Origin: Lysobacterales bacterium | GTDB lineage: Bacteria; Pseudomonadota; Gammaproteobacteria; Xanthomonadales; Marinicellaceae | DNA length: 7,401 nt | Direction: 5' to 3' | Assembly (NCBI GenBank): GCA_027083915.1 | Contig: JALWML010000093.1 | Coordinates: 1-7,401 of the forward strand | Part shown: positions 1-7,222 of the stretch, piece by piece | Position numbering within the stretch: position 1 is the stretch's first letter | Layout: every line of letters starts with the position of its first letter | Notes under the pieces: model-generated | What the model saw: only the letters and a program-made list of their open reading frames with translations | The model's database searches: none | Told to the model about the DNA's origin: nothing | Program-made: the position numbers and the translations under genes

Positions 1-2
1 TA

Positions 3-71
3 AAATCTATATCTAAAGACAGCAATATACAAGTTAAGTTAGTCAATATTTTAGACCTATGGAAACATTAA
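3..71 (+). CDS. possible C-terminal end of an upstream protein (partial)
   Basis: One forward frame is open from the left edge of the window to a TAA at 69-71. It gives 22 residues ending in LVNILDLWKH, with a second TAA immediately after. It is in the same frame as the next gene but separated from it by several stops. A 22-codon opening is short and could occur by chance in AT-rich DNA. The other two forward frames are closed by stops, and the minus strand has no long opening here. If real, it is the tail of a same-strand gene about 20 bp upstream of hamA, possibly in the same operon. No function can be inferred. Confidence 0.25.
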   Translation, partial: KSISKDSNIQVKLVNILDLWKH

Positions 72-92
72 TAAATGGGGAAATTGTAGTAA

Positions 93-872
93 ATGCTAGA
101 TGAAAATAACGTCATGACAAATTCACTGCCAAAAGGCACTGCAGTTTACCAAAAGGATAATAATAGATTTTCTATAAATGGATATTCGTTCACTGACAAT
201 GACATAGAAAATTCTGCCCAAATTGTTGCTGATATTTGTTTTGACAATTCAGGTAAAAACAAATTTGAAAGTTTCATGAATACTTTAAGTGATACTGGAT
301 TTAGCCCTCCAAAAACACAGAGTTTAACGCCTAAAGATTGGCAAGTTGGAGAGGGATTTGCTGAAGCTTATATTACCGCTCATGCTTCATGTTCTTTTCC
401 GTGGTCAAATAATCGTGATCTCAAAAATCCAAGCTCAAGCTTAACAGGCGCAGATTTGGTGGGCTATCATAAAGGTAATTTTGCCTTTGGAGAGGTTAAA
501 ACATCAAAAGAGAAAAATACACCGCCACAAGTCACATCTAAAAAAAGTGATGGCTTGAATACTCAATTAAATAACTTGTGTTCTAATAATGATTTGCGTT
601 GGGTGCTTGTTCAATATTTATTTCATCGCCAAGATGACAGTATTGAGTATAAAAATGCCTGTAAAGCTTATTTTGAAAGCAAAAATAATTTTTATGTTTT
701 TGGTGTATTGATACGTTGTACACAACCAACAATTGATGACTGGAAATACCTTGATAAAAATCTTCAAGTACATAAAAATGACAGGGTCTCTCTTATTGCG
801 CTATATCTACCAGTCGATGATGGAATAAAGAAAATTCATGCTTGTGTGTTATCTAAGCAGGTGCAATCATGA
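93..872 (+). CDS. hamA: Hachiman anti-phage system nuclease HamA (DUF1837)
   Basis: This is the effector nuclease of a Hachiman defence system, recognised from its DUF1837-like sequence, its length (259 aa) and the helicase gene that follows. The core looks like a PD-(D/E)xK nuclease: a helix with GEGFAEAY (E87, E91), then D121 in GADLVGY, then a strand ending GEVKTS with E134 and K136. Together D121, E134 and K136 form the metal-binding and catalytic set. In studied systems HamA is kept inactive by HamB and, once released, degrades cellular DNA. The start at 93 follows a weak GGGGA at 77-81. An in-frame ATG at 114 is an alternative and has no better ribosome site. There is no signal peptide or membrane segment, so a cytoplasmic protein is expected. 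Its stop overlaps the hamB start by 4 bases. The family call rests on motifs and context, not a database search. Confidence 0.88.
   Translation: MLDENNVMTNSLPKGTAVYQKDNNRFSINGYSFTDNDIENSAQIVADICFDNSGKNKFESFMNTLSDTGFSPPKTQSLTPKDWQVGEGFAEAYITAHASCSFPWSNNRDLKNPSSSLTGADLVGYHKGNFAFGEVKTSKEKNTPPQVTSKKSDGLNTQLNNLCSNNDLRWVLVQYLFHRQDDSIEYKNACKAYFESKNNFYVFGVLIRCTQPTIDDWKYLDKNLQVHKNDRVSLIALYLPVDDGIKKIHACVLSKQVQS
859..862 (+). promoter_or_regulatory. ribosome binding site of hamB inside the end of hamA
   Basis: AGGT lies six bases before the ATG at 869, within the last codons of hamA. With the ATGA stop-start overlap (869-872) it supports the chosen hamB start and suggests coupled translation, which would keep the nuclease and its helicase partner in a fixed ratio. 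The match to the consensus is short. Confidence 0.4.
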
Positions 873-3800
873 TAACTCGCGAAATTTTAGATAAAATAGA
901 TTCTCATTGGGCAGTTCAAGCTGTTGGCAATAGTCAATTACGTCAGTCAATATTGCAATATTCAAAAGCCAAATTAGTGAATAGTGCTATTGGCGAACAT
1001 ATGTCATTACAGTTGGGTAATGATTTAGGAGGTGAAGATGATTTGCAACGATTAGCAATGGCTTATGAAATGGTTGCTATTGAGGGCATGAATGACTTCA
1101 TCAATCATACAGATAATGACGAATTATCAGATCAATTTTTAGCAGGCTCACGGCGTGCTTTTGAAATCAGCAGGGTATTGGATATTCCCGAAAATGATGA
1201 TTTGAAATTTGTTTTCCATTTGTTGCATATTTCATCATTGGCCTACTGTGGTGATTGTTGGACTGATCTGAAGCATATCTATGATGAAAATTCAGAAAAA
1301 ATTACAAATGTATTATCTGAACCGACAAATGAATGGGATCAAAGAATATTGTCATGTTTATTCACCTGTTGGGTGAGTTTATTTAGACAAAATTCTTGGC
1401 TAGACCTGAATAACATTGCTGAATCAATCGCTAACTTGAGACAAGAGCAACAGTTATACGAAAAAGATTTTTTAGAGACGGACTCAAATAGTAAAAATCA
1501 AAATAGAGGAATGCGTTTGATGTCCCTTTATCATTGGGCGAAAGCTTCTGAACTCCTGTCTTTATATATGCTACAAGGAAATCCTCCTGATATTAAAGCA
1601 CAGCTAGATAAACACTTTAATCTCGCCATTAAAATTTCAGGTGAAAGTAGAGATGCTCAACTAGAAATATTATTACGTTGGTTACATGCATCAGCAGAGC
1701 AAATGATTAACGGTTCGGTTTGGTGGGTTGCACGTACGATTAATTCAAAAGCAACACAGTTTATTAACAACCTATCCAAGCAAGCTAAGCCTCTTTTAGA
1801 GTTGTTACCACCACAAAGAACAGCACTTAAAGAATTGGGGTTATTAGATCCAGCTAAAACTGCGGTTGTTGTGGATATGCCCACTTCTGGTGGTAAAACA
1901 TTATTGGCTCAATTTAAAATCTTACAAGCAGTTAATAATTTTGGAGAAACCAAAGGTTGGGTTGCTTATGTCGCACCTACAAAGGCATTAGTAGCACAAA
2001 TTGTGCGGCGTTTACGCAAAGACTTTTCGCCTATTGGCATCAAGGTTGAAAAACTAACTGGGGCTATTGAAATTGATGTTTTAGAAGAAGATATGCTTAA
2101 TGATACAGATAGCTTTGATATTTTGGTTGCAACACCTGAAAAAATGCAATTGGTTTTACGTAACCATAAAATAAACCGACCTTTGTCTTTGTTAGTTATG
2201 GATGAAGCACATAATATTGAAGATGAAAGCAGAGGATTACGAATTGAATTGTTGTTAGCGACAGTAAAACAACATTATCAAGCTCAAGCGAATTTTCTAT
2301 TGCTTATGCCTTATGTAGAAAATGCCAAGACACTTTCGCGTTGGCTAGCTCATGATAGAGATGCTGGTTTGGCAATCAGTTTAAGTACCAGCCCTTGGCA
2401 ACCCAATGAGAGAATTATTGGTTTAGTAAAAAAAGAAGTAGATAGCAGTGACTGGCAGATTAATTATCAAACATTAGTGACTAGTCCAAAGACAATTCAT
2501 CTAAAAGGTAAACATCAAATTGGGGGCAATAGACCAATTAAGGTTCCACAAAGTGGTGCGACTATATCTACATTAGTAGCAGGTTGTGCCAAGAGCTTTT
2601 CTAGTCGTGGTACAAGCATTGTTATTGCAAAAACCAAACCGAATGCTTGGAGTATAGCTCGTGTTCTCTGTAAAAACATGGATGATTTGGAAAGCATCCC
2701 CTCAGAGATTTTATTAGTACAAAATTTTTTGAAAGTGGAAGTGAGCCCAGAATTTGAGCTAATACAAATGTTAAACAAAGGCATTGGTATTCATCATGGA
2801 GGGTTGTCAGATGAAATAAAATCCTTAATGGAATGGTTGGTTGAAGAAGGAAAACTAGAAATTTTATGTGCTACCACTACCATTGCACAAGGTATTAATT
2901 TTCCTGTTTCATCGGTATTTTTACAAAGCGTTGAATATCCATATGGCAAAAAAATGTCATATAGAGAGTTTTGGAATTTGGCAGGTCGAGCGGGAAGAGT
3001 TGGTCAAGATAATATTGGTGTTGTTGGTATTGCTTGCGATACTGATATAAAAGAAAGAGAGCTAATTGGCTTTGTTCAACAAAGCACTGGAGATTTAACT
3101 TCTCGACTAATTTCTATTCTAAAAGAGTTGGAAAGCAATAATAAAATAAATGAATTAGAGTCCAAGATGTATGCTCCTCAATGGGAAGATTTTCGTTGTT
3201 ATATAGCGCATTTGTTAAATGAAAAAAAGGAATTGCAAGCAACACTAAATGAAATGGATCAAATGCTTTCAAATACCTTTGGTTATAGTGAGTTAAAAAA
3301 ATCCAATTCATCTCAATCTGAAAAGCTACTCAAAGCAGTAAAAAAATATACTGAAAGTATCTCAAAAAATATGGGTAATGTAGCACGAGCTAATATCACT
3401 GGATTTTCAGTTGAATCGGTCAATAAGGCAATGACTGAAATGAATGAACAATTAGAATATAAATTAACACCTTCAGATTGGATGCCTGAGAGTTTATTTG
3501 GATCAACTGAAAGCAAACTTCCTGATTTGTTCAGCGTAATGTTTAAAATTGAACAATTAAATTTTAGTCATAACGAGCAGCAAGGCTACATACAATCTCG
3601 TATGGCAGACATTGCTAAAGCATGGATTGCTGGTAAAGCTATTCATGACATTGCAAAAGAATTTTTTGAAGGCAGTGGCTCAGGTGAAATATCTAAAGTG
3701 TATGAGGCAATTTATGGAAAATTAGCTCATGGAGGAACATGGGGATTGTCTGCCTTGAGTCAAATGTCAGGATTAGATTTTGATGCCTTATCAGATATAG

Positions 3801-4078
3801 AGAAAAGACAAATGAATTTAATGCCAGCAATGCTTTATCACGGGGTTAAAAGTGAAGAATCTGTTCTTATGCGAATGAATTCTGTTCCAAGAAGTGTTGC
3901 AACAGAACTCGGTGATAGATTTAAACAGCAAATAAAAGATAGGAACATTTCAACCGCAAGAAATTATTTAAAAGGTTTGAATGAAAATGATTGGAACCTT
4001 GTTACTATTAAAAGTGATTACATATCTGGAAATGAGTGTAAAAAAATATGGGAAATATTATCAGGAGAGTCTGTTTAA
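869..4078 (+). CDS. hamB: Hachiman anti-phage system helicase HamB (Ski2-like SF2)
   Basis: This is the helicase and sensor subunit of Hachiman, 1069 aa. Residues 1 to about 310 are a helix-rich, motif-free N-terminal region. The helicase core then shows in order: a Q-motif-like LPPQR (Q316), Walker A PTSGGKT (338-344, K343), the DEAH box (445-448), LLMPYVEN at the motif III position (about 478-485), IVIAKTK (584-590, RecA-2 entry), the Ski2-type HHGGL (642-646), motif V ATTTIAQGINFP (668-679) and motif VI NLAGRAGR (703-710). Roughly 300 further residues follow with no motif I recognise. HamB is known to use ATP while engaging DNA and to restrain HamA until it meets aberrant DNA. The ORF is intact, with no frameshift. 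Motif III lacks the usual SAT, which is unusual among Ski2-like helicases. Another Ski2-like defence helicase is the alternative, but the HamA-like partner makes Hachiman much the best call. Confidence 0.9.
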   Translation: MITREILDKIDSHWAVQAVGNSQLRQSILQYSKAKLVNSAIGEHMSLQLGNDLGGEDDLQRLAMAYEMVAIEGMNDFINHTDNDELSDQFLAGSRRAFEISRVLDIPENDDLKFVFHLLHISSLAYCGDCWTDLKHIYDENSEKITNVLSEPTNEWDQRILSCLFTCWVSLFRQNSWLDLNNIAESIANLRQEQQLYEKDFLETDSNSKNQNRGMRLMSLYHWAKASELLSLYMLQGNPPDIKAQLDKHFNLAIKISGESRDAQLEILLRWLHASAEQMINGSVWWVARTINSKATQFINNLSKQAKPLLELLPPQRTALKELGLLDPAKTAVVVDMPTSGGKTLLAQFKILQAVNNFGETKGWVAYVAPTKALVAQIVRRLRKDFSPIGIKVEKLTGAIEIDVLEEDMLNDTDSFDILVATPEKMQLVLRNHKINRPLSLLVMDEAHNIEDESRGLRIELLLATVKQHYQAQANFLLLMPYVENAKTLSRWLAHDRDAGLAISLSTSPWQPNERIIGLVKKEVDSSDWQINYQTLVTSPKTIHLKGKHQIGGNRPIKVPQSGATISTLVAGCAKSFSSRGTSIVIAKTKPNAWSIARVLCKNMDDLESIPSEILLVQNFLKVEVSPEFELIQMLNKGIGIHHGGLSDEIKSLMEWLVEEGKLEILCATTTIAQGINFPVSSVFLQSVEYPYGKKMSYREFWNLAGRAGRVGQDNIGVVGIACDTDIKERELIGFVQQSTGDLTSRLISILKELESNNKINELESKMYAPQWEDFRCYIAHLLNEKKELQATLNEMDQMLSNTFGYSELKKSNSSQSEKLLKAVKKYTESISKNMGNVARANITGFSVESVNKAMTEMNEQLEYKLTPSDWMPESLFGSTESKLPDLFSVMFKIEQLNFSHNEQQGYIQSRMADIAKAWIAGKAIHDIAKEFFEGSGSGEISKVYEAIYGKLAHGGTWGLSALSQMSGLDFDALSDIEKRQMNLMPAMLYHGVKSEESVLMRMNSVPRSVATELGDRFKQQIKDRNISTARNYLKGLNENDWNLVTIKSDYISGNECKKIWEILSGESV

Positions 4079-4121
4079 AATGAAATTCACATATACATCG
4101 TTCATTTTCAGCAATTAAACA

Positions 4122-4778
4122 ATGACACTAACAAGAAAACAAACAGCATGGAAAAAAAGCCGTAAATTTGGTGATGTTAAAGGAGGTCGGATGCGTCCTA
4201 AATTAACCGATAACATTTTCAATCGTCAGCATAATTTACAAGCACCTACTGATAACCAAGAAATACCTATTTATATTCAAGACAATCCATCTCGTGATTT
4301 TTATTTTCCTGTAACAATTGAAGAAATTAAAGACTTTTTAAAAAAACTTCCGCAAGAACACACAGAACATTTAACCCATATTTGGTTAAGAAAAATGAAA
4401 AAGAAAGAGTATGAAAAAGAAGGTTCTTTTCAAGGTTGTTTTATTTATGGCAGTGGTATTAACTTAATTGTCCTTTATCCCTTTCCTAAAGATTTAAAAA
4501 TGAATTATGGAAAGAACAAACCAACGAAGAAAACATTATCATGGTATTCCGCCTATAAACCATTAATCAAACAAGAAGATGGAAATTGGTATCTTCAATG
4601 GACAAAACAAAGCATCAAACAGTATTACCTAGAAGGCTTATTGCTTCATGAAATCGGCCATAAAATGGACAGTGTTTATAAAAGATATTGGAGTCAAGCT
4701 TATGCTCAAAAAGCTGAACAGTTTGCTGATAATTATGCCTATTATTGGGGTGATAAAATTAGAAATGATTTTAGTTAG
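4122..4778 (+). CDS. HEIGH zinc metallopeptidase-like protein, unknown family
   Basis: The 218-aa protein carries the zinc-protease signature LLLHEIGH (H176, E177, H180). Nineteen residues later comes AEQFAD, with E199 as the likely third zinc ligand and D203 four residues on. This HExxH plus ExxxD arrangement matches gluzincin peptidases such as thermolysin. The catalytic part occupies only the last 50 or so residues. The region before it has no recognised domain, and the N terminus is strongly basic. No signal peptide or membrane helix is seen, so it is probably cytoplasmic. Substrate and pathway are unknown. It lies 43 bp after hamB on the same strand with no convincing terminator between, so co-transcription is plausible. 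The ATG at 4122 has no Shine-Dalgarno sequence. An in-frame ATG at 4191 directly follows AAGGAGG and would give 195 aa with the active site intact; it may be the true start. Confidence 0.75.
   Translation: MTLTRKQTAWKKSRKFGDVKGGRMRPKLTDNIFNRQHNLQAPTDNQEIPIYIQDNPSRDFYFPVTIEEIKDFLKKLPQEHTEHLTHIWLRKMKKKEYEKEGSFQGCFIYGSGINLIVLYPFPKDLKMNYGKNKPTKKTLSWYSAYKPLIKQEDGNWYLQWTKQSIKQYYLEGLLLHEIGHKMDSVYKRYWSQAYAQKAEQFADNYAYYWGDKIRNDFS
4180..4186 (+). promoter_or_regulatory. strong Shine-Dalgarno sequence before an internal start
   Basis: AAGGAGG ends four bases before an in-frame ATG at 4191 inside the metallopeptidase gene. It is the best Shine-Dalgarno match I noticed in the window, whereas the longer start at 4122 has none. 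The spacing is slightly short. In the long form these bases encode KGG. The site argues that translation starts at 4191, giving a protein that begins MRPKLTDN. Confidence 0.5.
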
Positions 4779-4891
4779 TGTAAAATCCAATTTATCACAG
4801 GGCTGAGATTTTAACTCTCTTTCCCTACAAAATTACGAATTTCATGCCCATGCCCTAGCAAATATTTAGCTATCGTGTGGTGTTATCATGC

Positions 4892-4897
4892 TAAAAT
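4892..4897 (+). promoter_or_regulatory. candidate extended -10 promoter for the yjdF gene pair
   Basis: TAAAAT preceded by TGC (TG at 4889-4890) matches the extended -10 pattern TGnTATAAT at all but one position. It sits 18 bp before the ATG at 4916. No good -35 box is found 16-18 bp upstream, which extended -10 promoters can tolerate. It is the only sensible promoter candidate in the 137-bp spacer between the metallopeptidase and yjdF. Such matches are common by chance in AT-rich DNA. Confidence 0.3.
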
Positions 4898-4915
4898 GAT
4901 TTGCTTTAACCAATA

Positions 4916-5542
4916 ATGACTTTTACTCGAATGAATAAAACAATCTGGCTCATCTTATTTTTTGCTGCACTCATTTGGTCAGGAGTTAATCCTAAAGATC
5001 AGTTTACTTGGTTTTTGGAAGTGTTCCCTGCATTAATTGGCTTTGTATTGATGGCATGGACTTATAAAACTTTTCCTTTAACCCCGTTACTGTATTGGTT
5101 AATCTTGTTCCACTCTATTGTTTTAATGATTGGAGGGCATTACACCTATGCCGAAGTGCCTTTGTTTGATTGGCTTAAAGAAACATTTGAACTTAGTCGA
5201 AATAACTACGATAAGGTTGGGCATTTTACCCAAGGATTTGTGCCTGCGATTATTGCCAGAGAACTGTTTATTCGCAAAAATATTGTCAATGGAATCTGGT
5301 GGAGACGTTATTTGGTCGTCAGTGTTTGTTTGGCGTTCAGTGCTTTTTATGAATTAATCGAATGGTTAGTGGCAATATTATCTGGTGAAGATGCCACGGA
5401 TTTTTTAGGCACACAAGGCTATATCTGGGACACTCAATCCGATATGGGTTGGGCTTTGTTTGGGTCGATTACTGCTTTAATTATTTTGAGTAAATGGCAT
5501 GATAGGCAGATTAGAAAGCTTAAATCAGAACTCACTTCATAA
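4916..5542 (+). CDS. yjdF: YjdF-family inner membrane protein (DUF2238)
   Basis: This 208-aa multi-pass membrane protein, close in length to E. coli YjdF, is recognised as DUF2238. Hydrophobic segments lie at about residues 9-22, 31-48, 56-74, 104-116, 132-155 and 179-191. The family's polar motifs are present: GGHYTYAEVP (73-82), NNYDKVGHFTQGF (96-108), FYELIEW (144-150), and a late YIWDTQSDM (169-177) with D172 and D176. The conserved His, Asp and Glu residues near the membrane suggest a metal-binding or enzymatic role, but no function is established that I know of. Position 4916 has no clear Shine-Dalgarno sequence. The Met at residue 6 (4931), directly before the first hydrophobic stretch, is an equally plausible start. 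The gene is followed after 12 bp by another membrane-protein gene, probably in the same transcript. Confidence 0.87.
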   Translation: MTFTRMNKTIWLILFFAALIWSGVNPKDQFTWFLEVFPALIGFVLMAWTYKTFPLTPLLYWLILFHSIVLMIGGHYTYAEVPLFDWLKETFELSRNNYDKVGHFTQGFVPAIIARELFIRKNIVNGIWWRRYLVVSVCLAFSAFYELIEWLVAILSGEDATDFLGTQGYIWDTQSDMGWALFGSITALIILSKWHDRQIRKLKSELTS

Positions 5543-5554
5543 AAACAAACAGCT

Positions 5555-6244
5555 ATGCATCCACTTCAAAAAGTCTTTCATGATCAAATATCATTACTGA
5601 CATTTAAGAAATTTAAACCGAATCTTTTAGAATTAAAAAAATGGTATATTACATTTGGTTTAATTACGGCTTGGATTGCTGGAATTGGGCGATACTGGGA
5701 CAACCCAAAAGCTGAATTATGGCAATATCTTGGCTTGGGTTCTGTCGTTTATTGTTTTTTTCTTGCCCTAATAATTTATTTAATAATCTACCCACTAAAA
5801 CCAAAAAATTGGTCTTACTGCAATGTTTTGATTTTTGTTCTGCTTACTTCTCTACCTGCCTTTATTTATGCAATACCCGTTGAGAAATTTACCTCTTTGG
5901 AAACAGCTCAGTTTTTGAATGTTGTCTTTCTAGCAATTGTCGCTCTGTGGAGAGTTATTCTTTTTGTACTTTTTTTAAAAAGGTCTGCTGGACTTAATGG
6001 TTGGCAAATATTTGTCGCTGCACTTTTGCCGATTGTTTTTATCATTAATATACTGACGTTATTAAATTTAGAACATGCCGTATTTCAGATTATGGCAGGT
6101 CTTCGAGGTAGTGAACCAACAGTAAATGATTCAGCTTATCAAATATTGATGTTAATCACCTTACTGTCCTATATCTTATTGCCAATATTAGTGATCATGT
6201 ATGGCTGGTTTGTTTATAAAGCCAGAATGAAATCTAGCAAATAA
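5555..6244 (+). CDS. six-helix integral membrane protein, function unknown
   Basis: The protein has 229 aa with six hydrophobic segments at about residues 31-47, 57-81, 90-109, 119-142, 150-171 and 196-221. A cytoplasm-like N-terminal stretch of about 30 residues precedes them, and a short basic tail (KARMKSSK) follows. A distinctive polar patch, AGIGRYWDNPKAELWQ (residues 42-57), joins the first two helices. The overall shape resembles small Yip1-like bacterial membrane proteins, but I cannot assign a family with confidence. It starts 12 bp after yjdF on the same strand, so the two are probably co-transcribed and may work together in the inner membrane. No Shine-Dalgarno sequence precedes the ATG. 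The last 11 bases overlap the end of the convergent lipid-kinase gene. Confidence 0.8.
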   Translation: MHPLQKVFHDQISLLTFKKFKPNLLELKKWYITFGLITAWIAGIGRYWDNPKAELWQYLGLGSVVYCFFLALIIYLIIYPLKPKNWSYCNVLIFVLLTSLPAFIYAIPVEKFTSLETAQFLNVVFLAIVALWRVILFVLFLKRSAGLNGWQIFVAALLPIVFIINILTLLNLEHAVFQIMAGLRGSEPTVNDSAYQILMLITLLSYILLPILVIMYGWFVYKARMKSSK

Positions 6245-7178
6245 AATTAATTCGCTTAGGTAAACATTTCAGGGTCATGGGCGCAACACCGAGTAGTTCA
6301 CCATCCATATCAATGGTCACTTTTCTATCATCTGTTGGTTCTACGGTAATTTCTTTAAATCGGTGATAGCTGATATTGGGATGTATGAGTTTTTTACATT
6401 TTTTTAAGTTGCCAAGATTCTTTAAATAATCATACAAACTCACATTGCCTACAATAACGACGGTAAACATGCCATCATCAACTTGCGCATCTGGTGCAAT
6501 ACCCAGTGAGTTACCAAAATATTTTTGACTAGCTACTATTAAGTTCAAGGTTTTCCCCTGCCATGTAAAGTCACCACTGGTAGCTTTAAGATTGCATTTT
6601 TTATAAGTCGCTATGGTTGAGGTGATGGCTAAAAAGTAAGTTAACTTACCACTAAACCATTTTGGCATCTTGGATTTTCTTTGCACCACTTCGCCACCCA
6701 TGCCAACATCGGTGACATTGATAAAAAAACTGACATCTTTTTCATCCTTAAAGTTGTGGTAATTTATCCAGCCGACATCGACCATTATTGATGAATTGTT
6801 ATCAATTTTATTTTTCAACGTTTCAATACTTTCATCGAGGTTAACGGATTTGATAAAATCATTACCGCTTCCTGCCGCATAAACGCCAACTTTAATACGG
6901 CTAATAGTATCCCAGTCATAATCATCCACTCCTTTGTCATTGCCTTTCTGGTAATAAGAAATAATACCGTTAACACCTTCATTAAGCGATCCGTCTCCAC
7001 CAACGAAAATAAAACAGTTAAATCCTTTATCTAAGGCTTGATGGCACAAATCCATAAAATGTCCTGCATATTCAGAGATAAATAGTTGTGAATCATAGCC
7101 AGAGAATTCATCTTTGATGGTTTGTTTAATTTGTTGAAATTTTCGAATTGAGCCGTTGATTAAGATTGCAATTTTCAT
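6234..7178 (-). CDS. diacylglycerol kinase-like lipid kinase (YegS/LCB5 type)
   Basis: The 314-aa protein belongs to the diacylglycerol/sphingosine kinase catalytic superfamily, which phosphorylates a lipid hydroxyl group using a nucleotide triphosphate. The nucleotide-binding GGDGSLNEGVNG lies at residues 60-71, AAGSGNDF at 101-108 (the GTGND-type motif with Ser for Thr), and DVGMGGEV at 157-164. FGNSLGIAPDAQVDDG spans 221-236, with the acidic residues typical of the C-terminal beta domain. MDGE at 291-294 carries the conserved Asp and Glu. Length and motif order are normal. The N-terminal motif reads INGSIR rather than the common VNPxSG. The exact lipid substrate (diacylglycerol, phosphatidylglycerol or another) cannot be told from sequence. 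No signal peptide is seen, so it should act at the cytoplasmic membrane face. It is divergent from nth, with a 44-bp gap between start codons, and its 3' end overlaps the preceding plus-strand gene by 11 bp. Confidence 0.9.
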   Translation of the reverse strand: MKIAILINGSIRKFQQIKQTIKDEFSGYDSQLFISEYAGHFMDLCHQALDKGFNCFIFVGGDGSLNEGVNGIISYYQKGNDKGVDDYDWDTISRIKVGVYAAGSGNDFIKSVNLDESIETLKNKIDNNSSIMVDVGWINYHNFKDEKDVSFFINVTDVGMGGEVVQRKSKMPKWFSGKLTYFLAITSTIATYKKCNLKATSGDFTWQGKTLNLIVASQKYFGNSLGIAPDAQVDDGMFTVVIVGNVSLYDYLKNLGNLKKCKKLIHPNISYHRFKEITVEPTDDRKVTIDMDGELLGVAPMTLKCLPKRINFIC

Positions 7179-7222
7179 GGATAAAAGTTTAAATAAATGT
7201 AACGCATTAGTCTAGCATAAAA
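7179..7222. promoter_or_regulatory. short divergent intergenic region between lipid kinase and nth
   Basis: These 44 bp separate the divergent starts of the lipid-kinase gene and nth, so they must hold at least part of both translation starts. The stretch is AT-rich, and neither start has a clear Shine-Dalgarno sequence. Loose -10-like hexamers such as TAGCAT occur, but none comes with a convincing -35 box at proper spacing. I therefore place no specific promoter. Confidence 0.3.

Noticed and set aside
59..103. 14-codon ORF (METLINGEIVVNAR) overlapping the start of hamA
   Set aside because: Too short, no ribosome site, and it overlaps hamA in another frame; most likely chance.
1657..3516. 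Several 60-89 aa reading frames on both strands within hamB
   Set aside because: They lie wholly inside the motif-rich hamB frame, have no ribosome sites of note, and look like shadow frames.
4080..4118. 12-codon ORF (MKFTYTSFIFSN) just after the hamB stop, with AGGAG upstream at 4063-4067
   Set aside because: The Shine-Dalgarno spacing is long (12 nt), the peptide is very short, and no regulatory stem-loop or codon pattern supports a leader peptide.
4079..4121. Possible terminator between hamB and the metallopeptidase (TGAAAT...ATTTTCA partial repeat)
   Set aside because: The arms do not pair fully, there is no GC-rich stem and no U-tract, so it is not a credible intrinsic terminator.
5130..5357. 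75-aa frame inside yjdF
   Set aside because: It overlaps the conserved DUF2238 motifs of yjdF in another frame, and its composition shows no domain.
6815..7003. 62-aa minus-strand frame inside the lipid-kinase gene
   Set aside because: It is a shadow of the conserved nucleotide-binding region of the real gene.
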